Part shown: in pieces, positions 31,619 to 43,014 of the stretch
How the letters are laid out: each line of letters starts with the position of its first letter
Position numbering within the stretch: position 1 is the first letter of the stretch
NCBI GenBank assembly: GCA_963680875.1
Contig: OY804575.1
Location: 27,695,034 to 27,759,033 of the forward strand
Direction: 5' to 3'
DNA from: Bathymodiolus brooksi
Taxonomy: Eukaryota; Mollusca; Bivalvia; Mytilida; Modiolidae
DNA: 64,000 bases
Notes under the pieces: generated by a model
Databases searched by the model: none
The model's input: only the letters and a program-made list of their open reading frames with translations
Told to the model about the DNA's origin: nothing
Translations under genes and position numbers: made by a program

Positions 31619-34600
31619 CTGAAATTAAATATATATACAAAATGTATATTCTGATACTAAAAGTAACTTTTATTAATGTGTAGCAATACATCTTGAAATT
31701 GGCATACCACCAGACCACACCAATTATAATGTATATATGATTTTAATTACCGGTACTTTGTAGTTTTCTTAATTGGCCACCATAATTTAGACTTACATAT
31801 GTAACCAAGGGCACCTGCTTTCATTGTCGTTTTTTTCTGGGACTTTGTCGTATTTTATTATTTTGGCTTATTCTAGATATGTTTATACTGTAGATATTTT
31901 TGTATTTATTTGTCTCATCATTCGTGTAGATGATAAATCTTCAATTATGTGTTGAATGTAAGAATAAACAAACAAAGAATCACATTTTATATGAAATACG
32001 ATATTATTGGGCAATTAGTCCTCGATGGTATCATTCTCCTATCACTCAGTACTTCGGCACAGACATGGTTCATTAGATATATGTATTATTTGAATGTACA
32101 GTTAGATAATGTAACTACTATTACAATTAAGGTTGATCTGCCTCAGACATAGATAATCGTAGCAGATTCTGGCTATCCTGTCTAAGCCCTTTGCTCTTCT
32201 TGCTCCCAAAGATATTATAATTGTTTTCTAATATTTTGCTTTTGAGCGTACTCGGTGAACGTTTTCCTGGAAGCGCTTTGACATGTGCTTCGTTTTTATA
32301 ACGACATCATTATGAGGAGAAATTTATTCATTATTTTAAATATTTTATAATTATTAATATTTCATTTGATATATATGTAAATTGAACTGTTTTTTTCAAT
32401 GTATAATTGCACTAATTTGTCGTTTTTTATATATTAATTATTCATAGAACAATGGCATATTATATAACTGGTACAATATTCCAAATTATTCTAAATAGCA
32501 TGTCAAAGACAAAACAAAGACAAAACAATTCCAATTTCTGAAAACTGTTGGTTTCTTTATAAAATATAATGATTGATCTTTTTTTTTAATGAAATATAAT
32601 GATTGATCATGATTAACAGTGTTGTGTTATTGTTTCTAAGTATTGTGATTATTGTTTAACTAGATATGGAAATAACAAAATTAGGTTATCGTAATGTGGT
32701 AAACTGTATAAGAACTAGTTTCGTAATCTTACAGTATTTTTGTTAATTGTCATAAGCTCAAATTTGATCGATATGTAGATACGTAGATATCTAACTTAGG
32801 TGCACAAGACGCATTTCTGGAATAATTATCATCAGGTACGCTCCAAATCAAAAGATAGGAAATGTACATTTGTACACAGATTTTTGTTGGGGGGAAATTA
32901 TGTTTCGAGTTTCGTGTTGTTGTTTTTTTGTGTATTTGTGTTGTAATTACAATGTCTGTTTATTTCAATATCTTTCCCGACTTGTGAAGTACTTTGTATT
33001 CGTTTAATATATGTATATATTTTCGTATACATGTATATACATATTAATTATGAAGAGAACGTTTAACAGTGATGGTCAACAATTCAACCAATATCCAAAA
33101 AAAAACCGAACAACCACACCTCGTTTAAAATAGCTGAACGTTACACAAAATACATGCCGAATAAAATCCAGGTTTGATAACAAATCGTCAGAAACATTAA
33201 CAGGAAAACTAAGTCTATTGAATAAACATGGAAATTCGACTTTCGCTACAACAAATTTTGTTCATTGAAAACGTCAGTGCAACCAATATATTACATCGAA
33301 AAGAAGATAAACAGTTGCACAGTTTTAACAGGTAATTGACAGGTAATGAAACACTAGACAAAGGTAATGTTGCATCAATTACAACTGATTTCATAACCTA
33401 TTGATAACAAAAAGTAAAAAGACCAGATTACATGCCACCTTTGTCATAAACTATTAATATTTCATATATGTACACCATAAGCAGTGGGATATATTTTTTT
33501 ATTTTCATATTACATTAATACATACAAATATCTTTAATTCCACGATGATAAAATCTTACATTAAGCCTTTCATCTCTAAAGAGAGGATGGTAACTGACTT
33601 ATGTTCTGGTACTCAATAACGAATAATATCGATTGCATTTTTAGATACCATGAAGGGTTACCAACAATGATTCACTTTTGATGTAGTATATATCATTTGT
33701 ACTTACAAGGATCCATTGGTTTCTGTCGAGTATTACATACAACTGCTAATGGTGAATCACAATCTTTTGTCAATTCATTGAATACTTTTGGATATGGACA
33801 TTCTCTAAGGTTCTCACCCCACCATTCTACCGAGTTTGTCTTGGAACAGTCGTAATATTGTGCACACTTTGTAGGGTGTGCATGTCTACCCACTGCTCCA
33901 GGTGGACAAAAGAACTTTGCAGACCATCGATCCATAGCGGCTGAAATTTCTGGAGAAGTCCGTGGTGGTGTAAGTTGGTGTTTCGAAGAAGGGGAGGTCA
34001 GTTCCAGTTTTTCAACATGGACTTTATGTTTATATTGTTGCAAACCTGAAATAGTTAGTAGATTATATTATACATGCGATTCATTTACCGTCTTAAATGT
34101 GCAGGAGTATTAAAACTTTTTCTGAACATTCAGAACTCAAACAAAATAAAAACATTTTATAATATGAATAGGATTGAAATTGAATTAAGCGACCATATCA
34201 ACCTCTCTCTATTTATATATAATACTCCTGCCACAGGAATCTATCATATGGGCTACAATTTGGACGAAAATACCCTAATGATGAAAAATTTTTTGTATCT
34301 AGTGTTTTATGTGTGAGTATAATTATGCAAATGAATTTATTGTTTACATTAAACACACATATATTTGCATAAATTTACTTGAATACATCGACATTTCATC
34401 TTCAGTGTGGGCCTGTGTCAAACATGTACTTGGTATAGTTTTCCCATTCAATTTACATAATTTTAATAATTATTTTTTTCATAAAGCTTTCAAAACTTGA
34501 GTTGTTTATGATATTTATTATGATAATCAATATATATGATGTGTTAGTTGTACTAAATCAATCACATTTTATAAATCAAGGATATTTATACATAAAAAAA

Positions 34601-37600
34601 AGCATTGTGCAGATTAAAATATTAATAAATTACAATCAATCGTGACTCGTCTTTGGTTGTTTTATTACCATATCTCTGTGTCTCATTTTATTAATTATTT
34701 TCATATTTTGTAATAATTAGCAAAAACATAAAAGACACACCCCAAACAATCTAGCTATAGAATTTACTTAAAACAATCTTTAACACACATAATATCTAAC
34801 AGGTCCAACCAATGAACATTCATGCACAGTTTTGCTTTTGTTGAAGTGAGTTCTGGTGTGGCGACCATCTTGAATTTCGACTGGAACAGCAAACATAAAT
34901 TTTGCAAACAACCACCCGAAATAACACAAAATTTGACAAAATAATACAAGACCTTGTTTAACACAGGACCACATTTCGAAAAATGACAATTTTCAAAGCA
35001 GATGGGTATCTCCAGTAATATGGTTTAATATACCGGTACTTTTAAATCAGGTGAGCCATACAGCCGGGGTCTTTGGAGCGTCTGATCTGGGTTTTTGTCT
35101 ATCAATTTGAAATATCAATCGCTATACGGAGTATTGAACGTTTGATAAGGTCGTCTATGACCTTTGACCTTGACTGACTTGAGGTCATTTTGATGGTAGC
35201 ATAGAATGATTTTGTAGAAGTAATAAATGTCTGACTTTCGCTTTAATAGTCAGAACCACTAACGATTTCTTTCAAACCTTTCATAAGGGTTGTTTCCCTT
35301 GAGTGAGTCAAAGCACTATAAAGTTGAGATTTGATGTCCCAAACATGCCCCACTATTTGATTCCTCTATGTTTATAACGTTTTCTGAGTTAGAGTAATAA
35401 CAAGAATTCAGATCAAAGGTCAATATCAATTTTGACCTCGAAGTCATTTTGAAAGTCAAATCTATCGATGATCATTCTTGAAAATCTCACGTGTTTACAA
35501 CTAACGGTTCGGAGATGTTCAAGTTGTGAAATAGCGAAAAGGTGTGGAATAACAACTAAAAAACATGTAGCGCTAATCCGCTGGCTAGCTGTAGCAAAAT
35601 TGAAAATTCCAAACATTTTATTAATAACACATTTTTTTTTATATTTCCCTTGCATGCTATATAGCATAATGTACCGGTATAAGAATCTAAATGTCATACC
35701 AATTGTTGATTGGTTGATTGTTGGTTGCTTAATGTTCAGGGGCAAATATTCCTAGCGTATTCAGGACGAGACAAGTTCAACAAAATCTAAAAATATTCAG
35801 AAATGAGGAGGGATAAGAATCAGAACAACGAGTTTTGACTGTCACTAGAAACTTTCAGGGATTTTGGTAGGGACTTAAACTTTAGCTGTTTATATCGTCT
35901 ATTATGTGTCCAATATTTTTTCGAAATCTACAAAAAGGTAATTTAATGTGCAGGAAGCGTTGTTCTGTCCAAGCATGTTTCCCACTATTGTCCAAGGTCA
36001 GGCTTTGTGCATTATGACCCGACAACCACACATCGAGAGGGCACCAACTATCCGCCACCTAGGAACGCGCTAGGCGGCTCTTTGACTGTTCAACTATGTT
36101 CCTGTCATCAGTACCCAGAAAATTGTCTTGAATAAACTGTTTATTCAGCTTTGTATAAAAAAAATATATCTCAGTTTTAAAAGAGTTCGTCAATCAAAAT
36201 GGCAAATAATCAACCATTTATAATTCATAAATAGATTTGGCTCTGTTAAATATGTTGATTCCGATTGGAATTATTTCAACGCATTTGTGCATTGGAAGCT
36301 TGTTGGCAACGTCAGACGGCTTGAATTTCCGACCAGTAATCAAAAGTGACAAACTGTGTAAAAAAAGGACTATGTCTTTTATACGAAATCAACTGAGGAA
36401 TGATAATTTACAAAATAATGTATTCATATTTAAATATTCCTGAGTCATGTTAATAACGTTTCCGTATTTTATATAGATTTAATGCATGTTAGATTGATGT
36501 GTTCTGTCCTAACTATTACAGTATGGCTATCATGTTCGTGTTATAGATATTTACATATCGAACTCTATAAATCACTTTGAATCATGAATTGAGCTTCTAA
36601 ATCATCAGCGAACGTGCTTTTGTAGAGAAGAAATCCTTGAAGAAAAATTGTCTAAAGCTGAGAATTGAGACACAATTTGTTTTCTGAGCTTTTGTAGTTT
36701 GAAGCGGACTTTAGATTTTATCTTCTTTTCGACATTTTAATGCAACCATCACTGAAATTGTATTTTCTCTATGCAAAATAGGTGGTGAAGTGTATACTAG
36801 ATACACCTTAATTATAAGTGTTTATGTTTGTCTGTAGGCTAGCCAAAGCAAGATCTGCATTCCAAAGATTACGACCCATTTGGAAGTCCAAACAATACAA
36901 ACGGAAGACAAAAATAAGGTTGTATAATAGCAATGTAAAATCTGTCTTACTGTATGGAAGTGAATACTGGAGAGTTACAAATTCAGATATGAGGGCGCTG
37001 TCAAGTTTCCACCACAGTTGCCTAAGACAAATTTGTAAAATTTTCTGGCCAATCCGTATTTCAAATGAAAACCTACTAGAAATGACAAATTCCACATGCG
37101 TCCTCAAAGAAATACAACAGAGGCGTTTCAGATGGCTAGGGCATGTTCTCAGGATGCCAGTATCCAATATAACCAGGATAGCCCTTAGATGGACACCCCA
37201 GGGAGAGAGACCAACAGGCAGACCAAAGATCACCTGGCGCAGAACTATTGAATCCGAACTGAAAGAGCTTGACATGACCTGGGAAGAAGCTGAAACAAAG
37301 GCTAAAGATAGAACTGGATGGCGTAATCTTGTGGCGACCTTATTCTCCGACGGGAGCGAAGAGGATAGGTAGGTAGGTATGTTTGTCTGTGGCTTTCTGT
37401 GTGTACTCTGGTTTTCTCCACCAATAAAGCGAACCACCGCGATATTACCAAAATATTGTTGAAGGTGGCGTTAAGTAATAAATCTGTAGAACGTGTACTT
37501 TTAAATTTAAACGTAATTTCAGTTAAAATAAACTTACTGATCATTGAACAAGTGTCATTGATAGATCCCTTGATAACACAAATTCGTCTTTCTTGATTCC

Positions 37601-37796
37601 ATGCCATCCCTGGGGCACAGAAAAGAGTCCAATCCTTCTTAGGACTGCATAAATGGTACTTTGAACAGTCTTCGAAATCTGGACGAAATGCTTGGCCCAA
37701 AACATTATCACAAACGTTTACAGTTTGTGTTCTACAGATATCGAGCCGTAAACCCAAAATGAAAATAACAATAATTTCCTTAAAATATATCTTCAT
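29292..37796 (-). CDS. Gene D: large secreted chitin-binding protein with long low-complexity tail, 974 aa
   Basis: Three exons: 37796-37538, 34045-33707 and 31618-29292, 2925 nt, 974 residues plus TAA. Residues 1-25 are a signal peptide (MKIYFKEIIVIFILGL...). Domain 1 is in exon 1, domain 2 in exon 2 (to residue 199), and the terminal Cys-rich domain at 200-273. Residues 274-974 contain no Cys and are rich in Asn, Gln, Thr, Ser, Pro and Ile with many N-glycosylation sequons; the last 50 or so residues are basic. Exon order and phases match genes A-C, so D is a paralogue that gained a long extension of the last exon. The junction 1/2 codon is A|GT (Ser), unlike the usual T|GT. Such a mix of chitin-binding domains and a disordered tail suggests a matrix scaffold; this is inference. 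Confidence 0.86.
31619..33706. other. gene D intron 2: repeat relics
   Basis: Pieces of dispersed repeat Y at about 32150-32275 (reverse) and 32800-32880 (forward), and a retroelement 3'-end fragment at 33065-33105 (cagtgatggtcaacaattca). The rest is AT-rich intron. Confidence 0.5.
33707..34045 (-). CDS. Gene D exon 2: domain 2
   Basis: 339 nt, phase 1-1. A basic/Pro-Ser linker of about 40 residues (LQQYKHKVHV ... PPRTSPEIS) precedes FFCPPGAVG, TKCAQYYDC, RECPYPKVF, KDC, VVCNTR and PMDPC. The open frame starts at a TTG (34043), not an ATG, consistent with an internal exon. Confidence 0.86.
34046..36822. other. gene D intron 1, left part
   Basis: No exon seen. About 35705-35790 (ggttgattgttggttgctta ... 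tattcaggacgagac) is a fragment of the same LINE 3' tail found at 63268-63740. Several palindromic AT-rich ORFs here have no support. Confidence 0.45.
36836..37377 (+). mobile_element. 5'-truncated RTE-like LINE insertion
   Basis: The plus strand encodes an uninterrupted C-terminal reverse-transcriptase tail: ARSAFQRLRPIWKS, VLLYGSEYWR, HHSCLRQICKIFWP, RRFRWLGHVLRM, GRPKITWRRTIE and a final DRTGWRNLVATL. It ends in a short ggta tandem tail. The 13-bp sequence tatgtttgtctgt stands on both sides (36823-36835 and 37378-37390), a target-site duplication. The clade (RTE or similar) is from family resemblance. It lies antisense in gene D intron 1 and interrupts SINE-derived sequence. The opposing minus ORF at 36808-37437 is a shadow. 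Confidence 0.85.
37391..37480 (+). repeat. SINE tail fragment
   Basis: ctctggttttctccaccaat, cgatattaccaaaatattgt and gtggcgttaag are the distal part of the SINE in plus orientation; the LINE at 36836-37377 inserted at or next to its truncated end. Confidence 0.7.
37538..37796 (-). CDS. Gene D exon 1: signal peptide and domain 1
   Basis: 259 nt. Mature part: NVCDNVLGQAF, FEDCSKYHLC, TLFCAPGMAWNQERRIC, NDTC, then SMI before the donor GTAAGT at 37537. The sixth Cys is three codons upstream of the junction, unlike in A-C. The frame that reads on into the intron (to 37302) is not coding. Confidence 0.86.
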
Positions 37797-38664
37797 TATG
37801 ATGTTATCTGTTCACGCACCTTTATGCAAGTGCTAATTTTTAATGATTTCGAAAATAGTTTAATTAAACTTCTAATTAAACAAAACTTATGATTAGTGAC
37901 GTATCCATGCCAAATTTTTGCATGTCTCAAAAAAGATTGACATTTGGATTGACAGCGAATGAAAAACTTTGATTGTTTTAGGATGTTCGAATTCAAATGA
38001 AATCATCTTAATTATTTTAATTATAAAATCATATGGGGTTGAATACGTTAAGACCTTTGACATTGTACTCACTACAAAGTAAATAAAAACAAGACTTAAA
38101 TTAATTTATTGACACAAAATTGGCGTCAGAAAAAAACACAGAGCATATTCATTTCCCGCATTCCAAACTTATTTCATCATATGTATCACATTTAAGGTTA
38201 TGTAGGTTATGGCTTGCTGTACCATCTAGCACACGTTTGAAACGTTCTCCTCCTTATAGAAAAAAGTCACTATAGTGGATTTCAGCTATCCTGCTGAGGT
38301 CCTTTTCTTGGATTTCTTGGTTTTAAGCTTACCTGACGACGGTTACTCCAAAAAATGTTTTAAACTAAAATAACTTTGCGACCTTCTTGGATTCTCCCAG
38401 TCAATATAGAAAGACCAATTTGATAAATGAAAAGAAATTTTGGGAGCAGTTTGACGTTTTCTGAAAAAGACTACATTTGTTCTGGTGTAATCCATAATAA
38501 AAGATAAAGTTATGGTGGTATGCTACAAGATCAGATTTTTTAAATTTGCGAGAAAGAATTACTACCAGTCTCCCAGTTCCTTGAGTCTATATATTTATTC
38601 AAACAAGTCAGATGTTGTTTCCGAATCTGCATCATTAATTGTTTATTATGCACCACTGTATTTC
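37797..38664. other. upstream of gene D
   Basis: No clear TATA box; GCATAAAGG on the minus strand near 37833-37825 is a weak candidate. A reverse relic of repeat Y lies at 38275-38345. No other gene. Confidence 0.4.
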
Positions 38665-39115
38665 GCATAGTGTACTACATAACCTTGCCTACTTATAGTA
38701 AAGTGACATAGTGTACTACATAGCCTTACCTACTTATAGTAAAGTGACATAGTGTACTACATAACCTGGCCTACTTATAGTAAAGTGACATAGTGTACTA
38801 CATAACCTGGCCTACATATAGTAAAGTGACATAGTGTACTACATAACCTTGCCTACTTATAGTAAAGTGACATAGTGTACTACATAGCCTTGCCTACTTA
38901 TAGTAAAGTGACATAGTATACTACATAACCTTGCCTACTTATAGTAAAGTGATATAGTCTACTACATAGCCTTGCCTACTTATAGTAAAGTGACATAGTG
39001 TACTACATAGCCTTGCCTACTTATAGTAAAGTGACATAGTGTACTACATAGCCTTGCCTACTTATAGTAAAGTGACCTTGGCCTACTTATAGTAAAGTGA
39101 CCTAGTTATAGTAAA
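38665..39115. repeat. 41-bp minisatellite, about 11 copies
   Basis: The unit tgtactacataaccttgcct ... acttatagtaaagtgaca recurs with a 41-bp period from 38671. The last two or three units are truncated and the array passes directly into a reverse copy of repeat Y at 39118. Confidence 0.93.
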
Positions 39116-39182
39116 GTGATCTTAGCCGATTTTGGCCCTTTGAATTTATTGCTCCCAAAGATTTTAAAATTATTTGGCTTTC

Positions 39183-41042
39183 AAATATTTTGGCTTTGAG
39201 TGTACCAGATGGAGGTTTTGGCTTTGAGTGTACCAGGTGGAGGTTTTGGCTTTGAGTGTACCAGGTGAAGGTTTTGGCGTTGAGTGTACCAGATGGAGGT
39301 TTTGGCTTTGAGTATACCAGGTGGAGGTTTTGGCGTTGAGTGTACCAGGTGGAGGTTTTGGCTTTGAGTGTACCAGGTGGAGGTTTTGGCGTTGAGTGTA
39401 CCAGGTGGAGGTTTTGCCTTTGATTGTACTAGGTGAAGGTTTTGGTTTTGAGTGTACCAGGTGGAGGTTTTGGCTTTGAGTGTACCAGGTGGAGGTTTTG
39501 GCTTTGGGTGTACCAGGTGGAGGTTTTGGCTTTGAGTGTACCAGGTGGAGATTTTGGCGTTGAGTGTACCAGGTGGAGGTTTTGCCTTTGATTGTACCAG
39601 GTGAAGGTTTTGGCTTTGAGTGTACAAGGTGGAGGTTTTGGCTTTGAGTGTACCAGGTGGAGGTTTTGGCTTTGAGTGTACCAGGTGGAGGTTTTGGCTT
39701 TAAGTGTACCAGGTGGAGGTTTTGGCTTTGAGTGTACCAGGTGGAGGTTTTGGCTTTGAGTGTACCAGGTGGAGGTTTTGGCTTTGAGTGTACCAGGTGG
39801 AGGTTTTGGCTTTGAGTGTACCAGGTGCAGGTTTTGGCTTTGAGTGTACCAGGTGGAGGTTTTGCCTTTGAGTGTACCAGGTGGAGGTTTTGGCTTTAAG
39901 TGTACCAGGTGGAGGTTTTGGCTTTGATTGTACCAGGTGGAGGTTTTGCCTTTGATTGTACCAGGTGAAGGTTTTGGCTTTGAGTGTACCAGGTGGAGGT
40001 TTTGGCTTTGAGTGTACCAGGTGGAGGTTTTGGCTTTGAGTGTACCAGGTGGAGGTTTTGGCTTTGAGTGTATCAGGTGGAGGTTTTGGCTTTGAGTGTA
40101 TCAGGTGGAGGTTTTGCCTTTGAGTGTACCAGGTGGAGGTTTTGGCTTTGAGTGTACCAGGTGCAGGTTTTGGCTTTGAGTGTACCAGGTGCAGGTTTTG
40201 GCTTTGAGTGTACCAGGTGGAGGTTTTGGCTTTGAGTGTATCAGGTGGAGGTTTTGGCTTTGATTGTATCAGGTGGAGGTTTTGCCTTTGAGTGTACCAG
40301 GTGGAGGTTTTGGCTTTGAGTGTACCAGGTGCAGGTTTTGGCTTTGAGTGTACCAGATGGAGGTTTTGGCTTTGAGTGTACCAGGTGGAGGTTTTGGCTT
40401 TAAGTGTACCAGGTGAAGGTTTTGGCGTTGAGTGTACCAGGTGGAGGTTTTGCCTTTGAGTGTACCAGGTGGAGGTTTTGGCTTTGAGTGTACCAGATGG
40501 AGGTTTTGGCTTTGAGTGTATCAGGTGGAGATTTTGGCGTTGAGTGTACCAGGTGGAGGTTTTGGCTTTGAGTGTATCAGGTGGAGATTTTGGCGTTGAG
40601 TGTACCAGGTGGAGGTTTTGGCTTTGAGTGTACCAGGTGGAGGTTTTGGCTTTGATTGTACCAGGTGGAGGTTTTGGCTTTGAGTGTACCAGGTGGAGGT
40701 TTTGGCTTTGAGTGTACCAGGTGGAGGTTTTGGCTTTGATTGTACCAAGTGGAGGTTTTGGCTTTGATTGTACCAGGTGGAGGTTTTGGCTTTGAGTGTA
40801 TCAGGTGGAGATTTTGGCGTTGAGTGTACCAGGTGGAGGTTTTGGCTTTGATTGTACCAGGTGGAGGTTTTGGCTTTGATGGTACCAGGTGGAGATTTTG
40901 GCGTTGAGTGTACCAGGTGGAGGTTTTGGCTTTGATTGTACCAGGTGGAGGTTTTGGCTTTGATTGTACCAGGTGAAGGTTTTGGCTTTGAGTGTACCAG
41001 GTGGAGGGTTTGGCTTTGATTGTACCAGGTGGAGGTTTTTCC
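39183..41042. repeat. 28-bp minisatellite, about 66 copies
   Basis: The unit ggaggttttggctttgagtg ... taccaggt recurs about every 28 bp over 1.86 kb. Since 28 is not divisible by three, the minus strand gives a 28-residue peptide period (PPPGTL, TSTWYTQ, LHLVQ) in the ORFs at 39181-39627, 40521-40748 and 40801-41061; these are not genes. Flanks on both sides are the two ends of dispersed repeat Y. Confidence 0.95.
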
Positions 41043-41060
41043 AGAAACGCCTCATGCCCA

Positions 41061-42505
41061 TTTAATTTGATATCTACGTTTTTATAATATAATTTTAAGG
41101 CTCACACCCAAACACGTTACTCGCCAAGCCAGTGATTTCAGAGAATAAAATGTAATGTACAGCAATGTAAAAAAAACTGTGTAAAAGAGACAAAAACTAA
41201 TGAATGATTTGTTAAATATCTCAAGTAGTAAAATATAACTCGTATTCTAATAATATATAAAGGATTGATAAACATATATGGTATGGGGTACTGTGTTAGA
41301 TCGCAAGCGGTCATACTAAGTATTTGCAAAATGTGTCTTGTTGCAGATTTGGATGGACATAAACAAAGTCATGGAGCACAACTTGATGTTCCTATATCAA
41401 ATTTAAACAAATCAAAATTCCCAAGAGTGGTTTGAGTGCATACTTAAAACCAATTCCGGTGAACAGGAAGGACAATTTACAGACAAAACAAAGACTGTGT
41501 GTTGTAATATCAAATATAGTGACGATTAAGGGGAAAGTGGTAATAAAGTGATGTGATTAATATGTCATTAATGAAAGGTGAGATAATAGGGGTTCTTTTT
41601 ATTAACCACAAAATAAATTAAATCTTTACACGAATGTATTAATCATGTTTCATATTAATTATAATTTTATATAATGGTTACTTTTATAAAGATTTATGTA
41701 TATATATATATATTTTTTTTTTTTATTGTTTATTACATTTGTTGACAAACTTTTAGTGGTGTAAACAAACAATCTTAATATAATGTAATTGTAACAAAGT
41801 AATTACAAATAAAAAAAAACTCGTCTGATTCAACATAAAGGAAATAAAGCCCAATTAAAGATTTATGATATAAAAAGAGATCTTACTCTTCTTAATATTT
41901 ATTTCTTTTAAAACAAACAAATACAACAAGACAACAATCATCTTGTTTCTAAAATAGGATGGCTGTACATCACATCTGTGGCATTATGTATACATGAGGC
42001 ACTCCCTTGCATCCAGTGCCTAGTGGAGGTTTTTGATTTGCCTTACTGACACCCCTCCCCTTTCAGTCGCAGAGAAACTATGGCATATGTCAATGCACAG
42101 GAGCTCCATTGTCTAAATAATATTTCTACTATACATTTCATATTTACTGGTAGTGTTATATTAATTAGACGTTACGCACGATAATGCATCTTATACGTTA
42201 ACGTCAGATTTCGACGTTTTAGGGAAAAAATTCGGGTATCAAAAGCAACGTCGCCTGAATACGTTTTCTTAAGTTCAAGATATATTTATCAATTTGTTTG
42301 CCTGTCTCTATTTATGTGTGTGTCCCTGTTGCTATCTATTATTTTGGTTTTCCGGTTTTTATCGATACGATCGAAGGGACGAACAAACGAACGAATGAAC
42401 GAACGAACGAATCGACGGACAGCTATTCCTAATACTGTATATCCATCGCTTCGTGAGATGGTAGTTAAACAATAATCAAGGTGTAGCTTTTATGATAACA
42501 TTTCT
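41061..42505. other. no gene seen
   Basis: AT-rich with short TA and T runs (about 41699-41725) and a gaac-type microsatellite near 42376-42415. Confidence 0.45.
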
Positions 42506-42510
42506 TTTAT

Positions 42511-43004
42511 TTATTGAATACGTGTATTTAAAGACTGAAGAATGTCAAGATGTAACTCTTCCGGAACAGTAATTGTATCTCCTTCTAATTCCACACAAAT
42601 GAAACAGATCGTGGCAGAATTACATGCGCCAGTTTTCCGAGAAATCAGTTGAAATAAAAATGGCTTGCTTTGTACCCTGCCGTAATACAATTTCTCTTAT
42701 AATTTTTGAAACACGATCAGAGGTGACACTCCAACTATCAGAAAAATTTCTGTTCAATTAATTCTGGACCAGTTGTCATTTTTTGAAGGTAGTACTCATG
42801 ATTCGGATCGGAAGCTAAAACTGCAATCACCATAACTTTCAACAATATTTTGGATTGTATCGGAATCAGAATCTATGCGTTCGTAATTGTTTTCACATGC
42901 AGTGTCTACCATTGTAACTCTCCTATGGTTACCAATGAACTCTACTTTTTCTCAATGTATATATACTTCTGCGAGAGTTCTGGAGATTTCCGTGAGCATA
43001 TCGT
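42511..43004 (-). pseudogene. decayed terminal exon of an unidentified gene
   Basis: The minus strand from an intact acceptor (tttacag, exon from 43004) to a stop at 42513-42511 carries protein-like blocks in changing frames: DMLTEISRTLAEVYIH, VDTACENNYERIDSDSDT, IQNIVESYGDCSFSF, SVTSDRVSKIIREIVL, QAIFISTDFSENWR and finally VELEGDTITVPEELH ... NTRIQ. They are separated by at least four frameshifts or stops. AATAAA signals overlap and follow the stop. The protein family is not recognised. The retained acceptor argues against a processed pseudogene. Confidence 0.55.
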
Positions 43005-43014
43005 CTGTAAATAA

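Noticed and set aside
35413..35755. Overlapping ORFs of 110 (minus) and 95 (plus) codons
   Set aside because: No recognised domain, in gene D intron 1 next to a LINE-tail fragment; the plus one ends in that fragment.
36808..37437. Minus-strand ORF of 209 codons
   Set aside because: It is antisense to the intact LINE polymerase reading on plus and has no domain motif.
38665..39115. Regular direct repeats considered as a CRISPR array
   Set aside because: The repeats are contiguous, without unique spacers, and the genome is eukaryotic.
39181..41061. Minus-strand ORFs with a PPPGTL/STWYTQ peptide repeat
   Set aside because: The 28-bp unit length gives a 28-residue peptide period in any frame without stops; the array is built from a dispersed repeat.
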